Assembly: GCF_023667495.1 (NCBI RefSeq)
Contig: NZ_JAMOZL010000004.1
Coordinates: forward strand, 434,001-498,000
DNA: 64,000 nucleotides
Direction of reading: 5' to 3'
From: Dyadobacter sp. MSC1_007
Lineage (GTDB): Bacteria; Bacteroidota; Bacteroidia; Cytophagales; Spirosomataceae
Numbering within the stretch: the stretch's first letter is position 1; each line of letters opens with the position of its first letter. A program made the translations under genes and the position numbers. Under the pieces are notes generated by a model. The model had not been told where the DNA came from and ran no database searches. It worked only from the letters and a program-made list of their open reading frames with translations. This document shows, piece by piece, positions 24,862 through 32,961 of the stretch.

Positions 24862-25443
24862 ATGTTAAAGGCCGCATTGCGACAGGAATTTTTGCAGAAA
24901 CGAAAGCTCGCCGACGAGTTGTGGCTGATCGAAAAAAATGCCCGCGTAGCCGAGAATCTTGAAAAATATCTTAGAAACAATGCATTTCAGACGCTGCATA
25001 TCTTTCTCCCGCAACTGAATTCCCGTGAAGTCCACACCTTTTACATTATTGAATTGTTGCGCGTGGCATTCCCAGCGATGCGCATTGTCGCTCCTTTCGT
25101 CATTCCAGGCACGCGGGAGATGGAACATTTCCTATTGACATCTGATACTCATTTAGTTGTGAATCAATGGAGAATTCCCGAACCAGACCCGTTAACCGCT
25201 CAGAAGATTTTACCAGAAGAGCTAGACGTCGTGCTGGTTCCGCTTCTTGCATTTGATCGCAAAGGTTACCGCGTAGGTTACGGCGGCGGTTATTACGACC
25301 GATTTTTGAAGCTTGTCCGCCCGGATACAGTGAAAATAGGGCTATCGTTATTTGAGCCGGTGAATGAGATCAGCGACATTGACGAATATGACATTCCGCT
25401 TGATATCTGCATTACGCCCGACCGTTTTTACAACTTTCAATGA
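24862..25443 (+). CDS. 5-formyltetrahydrofolate cyclo-ligase
   Basis: A 193-residue enzyme converting 5-formyl-THF to 5,10-methenyl-THF with ATP, a salvage step in one-carbon metabolism. Motifs are the N-terminal KAALRQEFLQKRK, the DVVLVPLLAFDRKGYRVGYG segment and GGGYYDRFL, where the nucleotide and folate bind. Start ATG 24862 gives a normal length. It stands alone between the divergent icd gene and asd. Confidence 0.94.
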   Translation: MLKAALRQEFLQKRKLADELWLIEKNARVAENLEKYLRNNAFQTLHIFLPQLNSREVHTFYIIELLRVAFPAMRIVAPFVIPGTREMEHFLLTSDTHLVVNQWRIPEPDPLTAQKILPEELDVVLVPLLAFDRKGYRVGYGGGYYDRFLKLVRPDTVKIGLSLFEPVNEISDIDEYDIPLDICITPDRFYNFQ

Positions 25444-25537
25444 CTTTAAAATCTATCAAATAAGTCTATAATCCGGTTTACCGCTGAATTTAAATGCATT
25501 AAAAGACGAATTTTCCACATCATTGTAAATTTCGTCG

Positions 25538-25545
25538 TAAATTTG
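25538..25545 (+). promoter_or_regulatory. -7 promoter box of asd
   Basis: TAAATTTG, an exact TAnnTTTG match, lies 80 bases before the asd ATG. The transcript leader would carry a small GC-rich hairpin near 25559-25575 (CGGGG against CCCG). No known riboswitch was recognised. Confidence 0.5.
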
Positions 25546-25624
25546 CGGCACTTTTCGCCTCGGGGACTCATCCCGTTGGCAGGGAGTAAATCATATTCTA
25601 TCCATTTTTAATCTTAATGCAAGA

Positions 25625-26635
25625 ATGAAAATCGCAGTAGTAGGCGCTACCGGTTTGGTGGGCGGCGAAATCCTCAAAGTGCTCGAAGAGCGTAATTTCC
25701 CGGTAACGGAATTATTAGCCGTTGCATCTGAAAGATCTGTTGGTAAGGAAGTTACATTCAAGGGTAAACAGATAAAGGTGATCGGATTTGAGGACGCGAT
25801 TGCAGCCAAACCTGAGATTGCGATCTTCTCGGCAGGTGGCAGCACTTCATTGGCGCTCGCTCCAAAATTCGCGGAAGCCGGCATTACCGTTGTGGATAAC
25901 TCATCAGCATGGCGCATGGACCCGACTAAAAAACTGGTAGTCCCTGAGATCAATGCTTTTGAATTGACAAGAGAAGATAAGATCATAGCAAATCCAAACT
26001 GCTCAACCATCCAAATGGTAGTGGTTCTGAATCCTTTGCACAAAAAATATAAGATCAAACGTGTGGTTGTTTCCACTTACCAATCTGTAACCGGAACAGG
26101 TAAGGCGGCCGTTGACCAGCTTTTCGCTGAGCGTGCGGGCGATCATAGTAAAGGAAAGGTATATCCGCATCAGATCGACCTGAATGTTCTTCCTCATATC
26201 GACGTGTTCCTTGATAATGGTTATACCAAAGAGGAAATGAAGATGACGAATGAGACGAAAAAGATCATGAGCGACGACAGCATTGCGGTTACAGCAACTA
26301 CGGTTCGTATCCCAACGATCGGCGGTCACTCGGAAGCGGTGAATATCGAGTTCGAAAATGAATTTGACCTGGCTGAAGTTCGTCAGATTCTGAGCGAAAC
26401 AGAAGGAGTTATTGTTCAGGACGATCCGAAAAGCGCATTGTACCCGATGCCACTCACAGCACATGGTAAGGATGAAACATTCGTTGGCCGTATCCGCCGC
26501 GACGAATCTCAGCCTAAAACGCTGAATTTGTGGATTGTAGCTGATAACCTCCGCAAAGGTGCAGCTACTAATGCAGTCCAGATCGCCGAATTTTTGGCAA
26601 AACACGAACTGGTAGGTGTTGCCGCGGAAGCGTAA
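25625..26635 (+). CDS. asd: Aspartate-semialdehyde dehydrogenase
   Basis: A 336-residue enzyme that reduces aspartyl phosphate to aspartate semialdehyde, feeding lysine/diaminopimelate, threonine and methionine synthesis. The N-terminal Rossmann loop is VVGATGLVGGEIL; the catalytic cysteine lies in NPNCSTIQM; SAWRMDP, STYQSVTGTGK and the histidine in RIPTIGGHSEAV complete the active site. The start ATG 25625 is directly at the conserved MKIAVVGATG. It is followed by a terminator. Confidence 0.97.
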   Translation: MKIAVVGATGLVGGEILKVLEERNFPVTELLAVASERSVGKEVTFKGKQIKVIGFEDAIAAKPEIAIFSAGGSTSLALAPKFAEAGITVVDNSSAWRMDPTKKLVVPEINAFELTREDKIIANPNCSTIQMVVVLNPLHKKYKIKRVVVSTYQSVTGTGKAAVDQLFAERAGDHSKGKVYPHQIDLNVLPHIDVFLDNGYTKEEMKMTNETKKIMSDDSIAVTATTVRIPTIGGHSEAVNIEFENEFDLAEVRQILSETEGVIVQDDPKSALYPMPLTAHGKDETFVGRIRRDESQPKTLNLWIVADNLRKGAATNAVQIAEFLAKHELVGVAAEA

Positions 26636-26654
26636 TTTCTAGTCTATCATATTG

Positions 26655-26688
26655 AAAAAGCGATTTGGGTTTGCCCAAAGCGCTTTTT
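26655..26688. terminator. Terminator between asd and nuoD
   Basis: A 15-bp stem with one mismatch (AAAAAGCG...TTTGGG against CCCAAA...CGCTTTTT) and a 4-base loop, with T-runs both ways, separates two convergent genes. Confidence 0.85.
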
Positions 26689-26711
26689 TAATGCCTCATC
26701 GGGAGAAATGC

Positions 26712-27929
26712 TTATCGATCCACTTCGCCCATTACCACGTCGATGGAACCAATAATAGCTACCAAATCGGCTAATAATGCGCCTTTCGAAATCTCACCAA
26801 TTACTGAAAGGTTGTTGAATGAACAAGCCCGCGCCTTGCAGCGTACCGGAATGTCGGAGCGCCCGTCGGTGCGGAAGAAATAGCCAAGCTCTCCTTTCGG
26901 ATTTTCTGCACGAACGTAGAAATCCATGGCTTTGGGACGGATTTTTTTCGGAACAATGGCTTGCGGATCGAAATCGCGGGTTCGCTTGTAATCGCCGGTA
27001 AGCCGTTCCAATGACTGTTCGATCAGTTTTACCGACTCCCAGCATTCCACTACCCGCACCCACGTCCGGTCCCAACAATCTCCTACTGTACCCACTTTGC
27101 CCTCGCCAATCGGTACTTCAAAATCGAGCTCCGGGTAAACCGAATAGCCATCGACTTTCCGTAAATCATAGCGCAGCCCCGAACCTCGCAGCATCGGCCC
27201 TGTGCACCCGTAATTGATCGCTACCGGCAAAGGCAGCACCCCTACATTAGCCGTCCGTTGAATGAATATCTTATTATCAACAACAAGTTGTTGTAATTCA
27301 ATCAGTTTAGGTTTCAGATATTTAATAAACTCCGCACACCGCTCCTCGAAGCCAACGGGCAGATCATAAAACAAGCCTCCTATCCATATATAATTGTATA
27401 GCATACGCGCGCCGCATGTCCATTCGAGCAGCCGAAGAATCTGCTCACGGTCGCGCATCATCCACAGAAAGGGCGTATATGCGCCTATGTCCATTGCGTA
27501 CGTACCGAGCGCGACAAAGTGTGACGCGAGCCTGTTGAGTTCGGCCACCACGACGCGGATATATTCAATACGCTTGGGAATATCGTTTTCAATGCCAAGC
27601 ATTCGTTCAACACCCATTACATAAGCGTGTTCGGAATTCATCGCGGCCACATAATCCATCCGGTCCACATAAGGGATGATCTGGTTGAACGGCAATGCTT
27701 CGGCATGTTTTTCAAAGCAACGGTGCAGATAGCCCACATGCGGCACCACATCAATCACCACCTCGCCGTCCGTAACCACTTCCAGCCGGAGTACACCGTG
27801 TGTGGAAGGATGCTGAGGCCCCACGTTCAACACCATTTCCTCTGTACGAAGGTTTTCGGAGTTGTATTTCGTGGGTACCGATGCAATGAAATGCTCGGGT
27901 TTATATTCGTATTGTATAGAATTGCTCAT
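26712..27929 (-). CDS. nuoD: NADH-quinone oxidoreductase subunit D, solitary
   Basis: A 405-residue NuoD (49-kDa) subunit of complex I, which lines the quinone pocket at the membrane-facing end of the peripheral arm. Diagnostic segments are [57 protein letters not shown] and [14 protein letters not shown]; the C-terminus VVMGEVDR is intact. All conserved parts look functional. No other nuo gene is in the window. It starts two bases after the stop of the glycosidase gene and therefore probably rides on its transcript, an odd pairing. It may be a second copy or the sole copy split from the main operon; this cannot be told from here. Confidence 0.95.
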   Translation of the reverse strand: MSNSIQYEYKPEHFIASVPTKYNSENLRTEEMVLNVGPQHPSTHGVLRLEVVTDGEVVIDVVPHVGYLHRCFEKHAEALPFNQIIPYVDRMDYVAAMNSEHAYVMGVERMLGIENDIPKRIEYIRVVVAELNRLASHFVALGTYAMDIGAYTPFLWMMRDREQILRLLEWTCGARMLYNYIWIGGLFYDLPVGFEERCAEFIKYLKPKLIELQQLVVDNKIFIQRTANVGVLPLPVAINYGCTGPMLRGSGLRYDLRKVDGYSVYPELDFEVPIGEGKVGTVGDCWDRTWVRVVECWESVKLIEQSLERLTGDYKRTRDFDPQAIVPKKIRPKAMDFYVRAENPKGELGYFFRTDGRSDIPVRCKARACSFNNLSVIGEISKGALLADLVAIIGSIDVVMGEVDR

Positions 27930-27931
27930 AC

Positions 27932-29500
27932 CTAAAACCTGACTAGCTTCTGATCATGCACCTCAACGCGCAACGGCCCGATCGGCCGCCCTTCGTTATG
28001 CAGGCGATCGACTGCTGTGACATAATAAACATAACGCTTGCCGGATTCGGCAGTCATGTCAACAAACTTTTCACCCTCATAACACATTCCCAATATTCTG
28101 CGGGGATCGTGCGCAGTCGCTTTTTCTTCCGGCGGAAAACGGTAAATCACATAATACCAGGCCCTGTCACCGTCCTGCGCCGCTTCGGGCCTCTCCCAGG
28201 TTAGCTCGATGCCACGCGATAGCAATGTCGCTTTGAGACTTTTAGGCGAAAGGGGTGGAATGCGGTCTTTCCAGGGCATCGTCGGCACAAGGGCAGGGTA
28301 TTTGAAAAAATCCCGCCTGAGAGAGTCCACAAACCCGAGACTATTCGCTTTCATGGACCTTGAACTGAAAAATATGGCCCCATCAATTTCATTTTCCCTG
28401 AAATATCTGATCTGGTTAGGGATTTCAAGGGGATTGGACCAGTGCGTGTCCTTATCCTTATATCCAACCCGGTAAGCACCCATTCCGACATACAGGTGGC
28501 GGTCGAAGTTGTTTTCGGTCCACCAATCCACGAGGTTCCTGTAAGGTACCCGTTGAAATCCGGACGAGAAGTACACTTGTGGTGCGATATAGTCAACCCA
28601 GCCTTCCTTAACCCATTTACGGCTATCTGCAAAGAGGTCGTCGTAAGACGCTAATGCACCGAATGTTTTAGAGCCCTCCGCGTCGCGGTCCTTATTGCGC
28701 CAAACGCCGAACGGGCTGATGCCGAATTTAAGTTTCGGATTCAATGCTTGCAGGGCGTCGTGGATCTGTTTTACCAATAAATCGACATTATGGCGACGCC
28801 AATCGGCCTTATTCGTATAACCATCAGAATATTTTCGGAACGTGCCGTCATCCTGAATAACCTGGCCTGGCGCAGCATATGGATAAAAATAATCGTCGAA
28901 ATGAATGCCGTCGACGTCGTAGTTCCTGGCGACGTTCACTGTCATGTCGGTGATGAATTTTCTTACTTCCGGAATACCGAAATCAAACAGTTTATAGCCA
29001 TCGTAAGTCAAAATCCATTCGGGATGGAGACGACTGATGTTTTCTGATGAAACACTTTTAGACGATTTGTGGACGAGCCGGTTCAAGTTCAGCCAGGCGT
29101 GAAATTCGAGACCGCGCTTATGTGCCTCACCGATCATAAAATCGAGCGGGTCCCACATCGGATCAGGCTTTCTGCCCTGCTGCCCTGTAAGCCATTCCGA
29201 CCAGGGTTCAGGGCTTTTGGCATAGAATGCATCCCCTGCCGCTCGCACCTGCACGAAAACCGCATTCATCCCAACCCTTTTATGGAAATCAAGCAATGTT
29301 GAAAACTCTTCCTGTTGTTCCTCCGGCAAAAGATTCTTGCTGCTAGGCCAGTCGATATTGTCAACTGTGGCAATCCATACCGCTCTGAATTCTCGTTTGG
29401 GAGGCAAACCAATTTCGGTTTCAGCGGATTGTGCCATGCAACTTTCCAGTAAAAACATGATCACAATAAAGGAAAGCGCAACAATTTTAATTTTTTTCAC
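27932..29500 (-). CDS. GHL10-type glycoside hydrolase, lipoprotein or secreted
   Basis: A protein of about 522 residues. The frame is open to 29620, but a -7 promoter box lies at 29551-29558, so the start must be downstream; GTG 29500 gives a signal segment ([20 protein letters not shown] followed by Cys), possibly a lipobox. The catalytic part has [47 protein letters not shown] and [11 protein letters not shown], the pattern of the GHL10/DUF187 (YddW-like) family, related to GH10/GH13 barrels. A fibronectin-III-like domain occupies the last 90 residues. The substrate is a polysaccharide or peptidoglycan-type glycan; unknown here. Confidence 0.88.
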   Translation of the reverse strand: MKKIKIVALSFIVIMFLLESCMAQSAETEIGLPPKREFRAVWIATVDNIDWPSSKNLLPEEQQEEFSTLLDFHKRVGMNAVFVQVRAAGDAFYAKSPEPWSEWLTGQQGRKPDPMWDPLDFMIGEAHKRGLEFHAWLNLNRLVHKSSKSVSSENISRLHPEWILTYDGYKLFDFGIPEVRKFITDMTVNVARNYDVDGIHFDDYFYPYAAPGQVIQDDGTFRKYSDGYTNKADWRRHNVDLLVKQIHDALQALNPKLKFGISPFGVWRNKDRDAEGSKTFGALASYDDLFADSRKWVKEGWVDYIAPQVYFSSGFQRVPYRNLVDWWTENNFDRHLYVGMGAYRVGYKDKDTHWSNPLEIPNQIRYFRENEIDGAIFFSSRSMKANSLGFVDSLRRDFFKYPALVPTMPWKDRIPPLSPKSLKATLLSRGIELTWERPEAAQDGDRAWYYVIYRFPPEEKATAHDPRRILGMCYEGEKFVDMTAESGKRYVYYVTAVDRLHNEGRPIGPLRVEVHDQKLVRF

Positions 29501-29550
29501 TATCTGACCAATGCAAAATGTTAATCCAATCAAAGTAACGTAATTTGGAA

Positions 29551-29558
29551 CAAAGTTA
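29551..29558 (-). promoter_or_regulatory. -7 promoter box of the GHL10-nuoD operon
   Basis: The minus strand reads TAACTTTG, an exact TAnnTTTG match, 51 bases before the GTG start chosen for the glycosidase. It argues against the longer frame that starts at 29620. Confidence 0.5.
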
Positions 29559-29830
29559 GCCGACAACAGTCTTAAATTCGAGCAATAAGGGTCGCGTTTG
29601 GTTGACCGTGAAGAAATCACTGCTCAGGCTTCAATCTTGACTTAGTTATATTTTGACCCTGGAATGATGTTTTATCAGCTTCCAAAAGGCAGATAAACAA
29701 ACATTCGATTGTTGTAATTGTGAATAATTTTTCTGCATATTTATTGTGCAATAACAAGGATTTTTGTGACTTAATTAAAGCATAGCTCCCTGTCTATTGC
29801 GGCTAGTAACGTTTAAAACCGTATCCTATA

Positions 29831-31645
29831 TTGGAACCATTTGTTAAGACCACTAAGAAAAACGTCCTGTTTGAAATTGCATGGGAGGTTTGTAATCAAG
29901 TTGGAGGGATATATACTGTAATAAGGACCAAAGTACCTGCCATGGTTGAAAAATGGGAGGAGAACTACTTTCTACTCGGCCCCTATTTCGAAAAAAAGGC
30001 CTCTTCTGAATTTGAAGCTATCCAGGATCTGGACGATTCCCCGGCGGGCCGTATCGTAAAGCGGATGCGGGAAATGGGCTTTGGCGTTCATTATGGCTAT
30101 TGGCTCGTTACCGGGAAGCCCCGGGTTGTCCTATTTGACCTGGACAGTATAGCCACTCAGCTCGACGTGATTAAATTCAACCTTTGGGAGCGCAGTCGCA
30201 TTCCGACGGTTAACGTGGAGCCGCTGGTTAACCAGACCCTTTGTTTTGGAGAACTCGTACGTATATTCCTGAAAGAATATGCCGACGACAATGCCAAACG
30301 TGAGGAGATTTACGCCCAGTTCCACGAATGGATGGCCAGTAGCGGACTGCCTGATCTGAAACGTGAAAACGTGAAGATCGCCACCACATTTACGACCCAC
30401 GCGACGATGCTGGGGCGTTACCTGGCGCAAAATGTCGCCGGTTTTTACAGCAAACTTCCCTTTTTCGACTGGGAACAAGAAGCTAAGAATTACGGCATCG
30501 CGTCACAATGCTCGATTGAACGTCAGGCCGCACTAAGCGCGCATGTACTGACCACAGTAAGCGACGTAACCGCCCGTGAATGCGAAGTATTCCTGGGGCG
30601 CATGCCCGATCTGGTTACACCAAACGGCCTCAACGTGGTGCGTTTCCAGGCTGTTCACGAATTTCAAAACCTGCATTTAAAGCATAAAGAGCGTATTCAC
30701 GACTTCGTTCTGGGGCATTTCTTTCCCAGCTACTCTTTCGATCTGGATAAAACACTCTACTTCTTTACATCGGGCCGTTACGAATACAGTAATAAAGGTT
30801 ACGACCTCACGCTCGAAGCACTGGCAAGGCTGAACTGGAAAATGGTGCAGGCCAATATGGACATGACGGTGGTCATGTTTATTGTTACCAAACAGCCTTA
30901 TTTTTCTGTCAATCCGGATGTATTGCAGTCGCGGGCTGTCCTGAATGAGTTGCAGGAAACCTGTACGGCTATTGAAAAGGAGGTAGGAGAAAAGCTTTTC
31001 CTTGCTACTGCGGCCGGCGCCGATCACAAAATGCCGGATCTAAATCAATTTGTAGATGAATATTGGCGACTTCGTTTAAGAAGGACCATTCAGAGCTGGA
31101 AAACCGATAAGTTACCTGCATTCGTAACCCACGACTTGAAGGAAGAAGACGGCATTACCGATTTCTGTAAGCGTGCCAACCTCGTCAATAACGAGCGCGA
31201 CCGTGTCAAGATCGTTTATCATCCCGATTTCATTTCTTCGACCAACCCGCTTTTCGGGCTCGACTATGGTCAGTTCGTTCGTGGCTGCCATTTGGGCGTC
31301 TTCCCTAGCTACTATGAACCTTGGGGCTATACTCCATTGGAATGCGTTGTGCGGGGTGTACCGACTGTCACCAGCGACCTTTCCGGATTCGGCGATTATA
31401 TCATGCAAATCATGCGGGATTATGAGAACCGGGGTATTTACGTGATCAACCGAAAATCGCAAAACTTCTCTCAGGCCGCCGATCAGCTTGCCGACATTCT
31501 TTTCAAATTCGTAAGAATGCAACGCCGTGACCGCATTATGCAGCGCAACCGGGTTGAAAACATTTCAGACGTCTTCGACTGGATGAACTTGCGGTCCTAC
31601 TACGACACCGCGCATGATTTAGCTGCCAAGAGGCGAAAGCCGTGA
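29831..31645 (+). CDS. Glycogen synthase, GT3 (animal/fungal-like) family
   Basis: A 604-residue glycosyltransferase that extends alpha-1,4-glucan from UDP-glucose. The N-terminal FEIAWEVCNQVGGIYTVIRTK loop, TFTTHATMLGRYLA, TVSDVTARECEVFLGR followed by VTPNGLNV, and the C-terminal SYYEPWGYTPLECVVRGVPT with TSDLSGFG are hallmarks of the GT3 synthase found in animals, fungi and Bacteroidota, not of bacterial GlgA. The start appears to be TTG 29831: there is a stop at 29807, no ATG before the conserved region, and the first in-frame ATG would delete the nucleotide loop. A long perfect hairpin follows. Confidence 0.93.
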   Translation: MEPFVKTTKKNVLFEIAWEVCNQVGGIYTVIRTKVPAMVEKWEENYFLLGPYFEKKASSEFEAIQDLDDSPAGRIVKRMREMGFGVHYGYWLVTGKPRVVLFDLDSIATQLDVIKFNLWERSRIPTVNVEPLVNQTLCFGELVRIFLKEYADDNAKREEIYAQFHEWMASSGLPDLKRENVKIATTFTTHATMLGRYLAQNVAGFYSKLPFFDWEQEAKNYGIASQCSIERQAALSAHVLTTVSDVTARECEVFLGRMPDLVTPNGLNVVRFQAVHEFQNLHLKHKERIHDFVLGHFFPSYSFDLDKTLYFFTSGRYEYSNKGYDLTLEALARLNWKMVQANMDMTVVMFIVTKQPYFSVNPDVLQSRAVLNELQETCTAIEKEVGEKLFLATAAGADHKMPDLNQFVDEYWRLRLRRTIQSWKTDKLPAFVTHDLKEEDGITDFCKRANLVNNERDRVKIVYHPDFISSTNPLFGLDYGQFVRGCHLGVFPSYYEPWGYTPLECVVRGVPTVTSDLSGFGDYIMQIMRDYENRGIYVINRKSQNFSQAADQLADILFKFVRMQRRDRIMQRNRVENISDVFDWMNLRSYYDTAHDLAAKRRKP

Positions 31646-31652
31646 TTTGGTG

Positions 31653-31700
31653 ATAATAATTGTGGCCTTTGATTTCATTATCAAAGGCCACAATTATTAT
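31653..31700. terminator. 21-bp perfect hairpin between convergent genes
   Basis: Bases 31653-31673 pair perfectly with 31680-31700 around a 6-base loop (core TGTGGCCTTTGAT). It serves the glycogen synthase transcript and, on the other strand, contains the last codon and the stop of the antitoxin-like gene. Confidence 0.88.
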
Positions 31701-31942
31701 AAGGCTAGCCGCATTTTATCAAGTCGACTATTTCTTCCTAAATCCAAAGGTGCATTAAAGTCCGAAGGAATATCGTACCCCTTGCCCGCCAAGCTTCCCA
31801 ATTTGACTCCCTTTGACATATTTGTTTCGGAAATATCAGTATCCATGAAAAGCACCACGACCTCCGATTTCTCAATCGGCGGCGGTGCTTCATTGAAGGT
31901 CAATACTCCCTTCTCGTATGTTGCTTTAATCGCAGTATACAT
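31697..31942 (-). CDS. Antitoxin-like small protein
   Basis: An 81-residue protein starting at ATG 31942 (MYTAIKATYEKGVLTFNEAP). The 'K..YE.G.L.F.E..P....EVVVLF' layout is common in small Bacteroidota proteins encoded before PIN-domain toxins, a beta-hairpin DNA-binding type. The longer in-frame start at 31966 falls inside the -7 promoter box, so it is rejected. No toxin follows: the stop lies in a terminator hairpin. So it is an orphan or a solitary regulator (inference). Confidence 0.6.
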   Translation of the reverse strand: MYTAIKATYEKGVLTFNEAPPPIEKSEVVVLFMDTDISETNMSKGVKLGSLAGKGYDIPSDFNAPLDLGRNSRLDKMRLAL

Positions 31943-31963
31943 TTTGCTGTCTTTGTTCTTATT

Positions 31964-31971
31964 CAAATTTA
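31964..31971 (-). promoter_or_regulatory. -7 promoter box of the antitoxin-like gene
   Basis: The minus strand reads TAAATTTG, an exact match to TAnnTTTG and identical to the boxes of the two complete toxin-antitoxin modules in this window. It lies 21 bases before the ATG at 31942. Confidence 0.5.
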
Positions 31972-32081
31972 AGAATATTAGTGTATTAATGTTTCAGACC
32001 AGCGATATTAATCGACTTACTATTGTTCTATTTCTGAAATTTTTCAACACCTTCACTTTCTAAAATTTCCATACCGATATA

Positions 32082-32918
32082 ATGAATTACATAGAAGTTG
32101 ATGTCAGGGTTGATTCCGAGTTTTCTGAAATTTTGATGGCTGAACTGGGTGAAGTGGGTTTTGAGTCTTTTGTTGAAACGGACGAAGGCTTGCTGGCATA
32201 CATTCAGGAGGCCGATTTTGATGAAAATGTCTTGCAGGAATTGACCGCCAAATACCTGGATTTAACGACAATAGCCGCAACCTGGAAATCGTTAGAAAGA
32301 AGAAACTGGAACGAGGAGTGGGAAAAAAGCTACGAGCCGATCGAGGTGGAAGACCAGGTACGCGTCAGGGCCACATTTCATGAACCCGACCCTTCATTTA
32401 AATATGATTTACTGATTCAGCCTAAAATGTCGTTTGGTACAGGTCATCACGAAACGACGTGGCTGGTGATGAAGGAACAGCTGAGCCTGCCTCATCAGGG
32501 CCTTGCCGTGATGGATGTAGGTTGTGGAACGGGTATTTTGGCTATTCTCGCGCATAAATTGGGAGCTACCCATTTACTTGGATTCGATATTGACGAGTGG
32601 GCTGTTGAAAATACCCGCGAGAATTTCGCAATGAACGGCCTTCCAGGCGATTCGGAAGTGTTTCAGGGTACCATTCAGGATGTGCCCGTGGAAAAGGTCT
32701 TTGGAGGGGTGCTTGCTAATATTAACCGCAACATCCTGCTGGCCGAGATCCCGACTTATGTAGCGCACCTGAAACCAGGCGGCTGGCTCTTAACCAGTGG
32801 ATTTTACGAAACAGACCAGGCCGATATTGAAAAATGCTCATTGGAAAACGGTTTGAAAAAACTCAGGTCGAATACCAGAAACCAATGGGCGACAGTTGTT
32901 TTTGAAAAGATTATGTAA
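32082..32918 (+). CDS. prmA: Ribosomal protein L11 methyltransferase
   Basis: A 278-residue SAM-dependent methyltransferase that trimethylates ribosomal protein L11. The N-terminal ferredoxin-like substrate domain (YIEVDVRVDSEFSEILMAEL) is followed by a Rossmann methyltransferase domain with FGTGHHETT, the SAM loop MDVGCGTGILAILA, and LANINRNIL (the NPPY-like acceptor region). It is the shorter Bacteroidota form. The next gene begins 43 bases later behind a small tandem repeat. Confidence 0.95.
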   Translation: MNYIEVDVRVDSEFSEILMAELGEVGFESFVETDEGLLAYIQEADFDENVLQELTAKYLDLTTIAATWKSLERRNWNEEWEKSYEPIEVEDQVRVRATFHEPDPSFKYDLLIQPKMSFGTGHHETTWLVMKEQLSLPHQGLAVMDVGCGTGILAILAHKLGATHLLGFDIDEWAVENTRENFAMNGLPGDSEVFQGTIQDVPVEKVFGGVLANINRNILLAEIPTYVAHLKPGGWLLTSGFYETDQADIEKCSLENGLKKLRSNTRNQWATVVFEKIM

Positions 32919-32930
32919 ACAAAGTCCATA

Positions 32931-32958
32931 GCTAACTGCTAAAAGCTAACAGCTAAAA
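32931..32958 (+). repeat. Tandem 14-mer before the giant secreted protein
   Basis: Two near-identical units, GCTAACTGCTAAAA and GCTAACAGCTAAAA, lie directly upstream of the ATG at 32962, three bases before it. They fall where a ribosome-binding site would be. Confidence 0.7.
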
Positions 32959-32961
32959 CCC

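Noticed and set aside
25546-25624. Leader hairpin before asd as a lysine or SAM riboswitch
   Set aside because: The hairpin is small and I could not fit any known riboswitch consensus or an alternative terminator.
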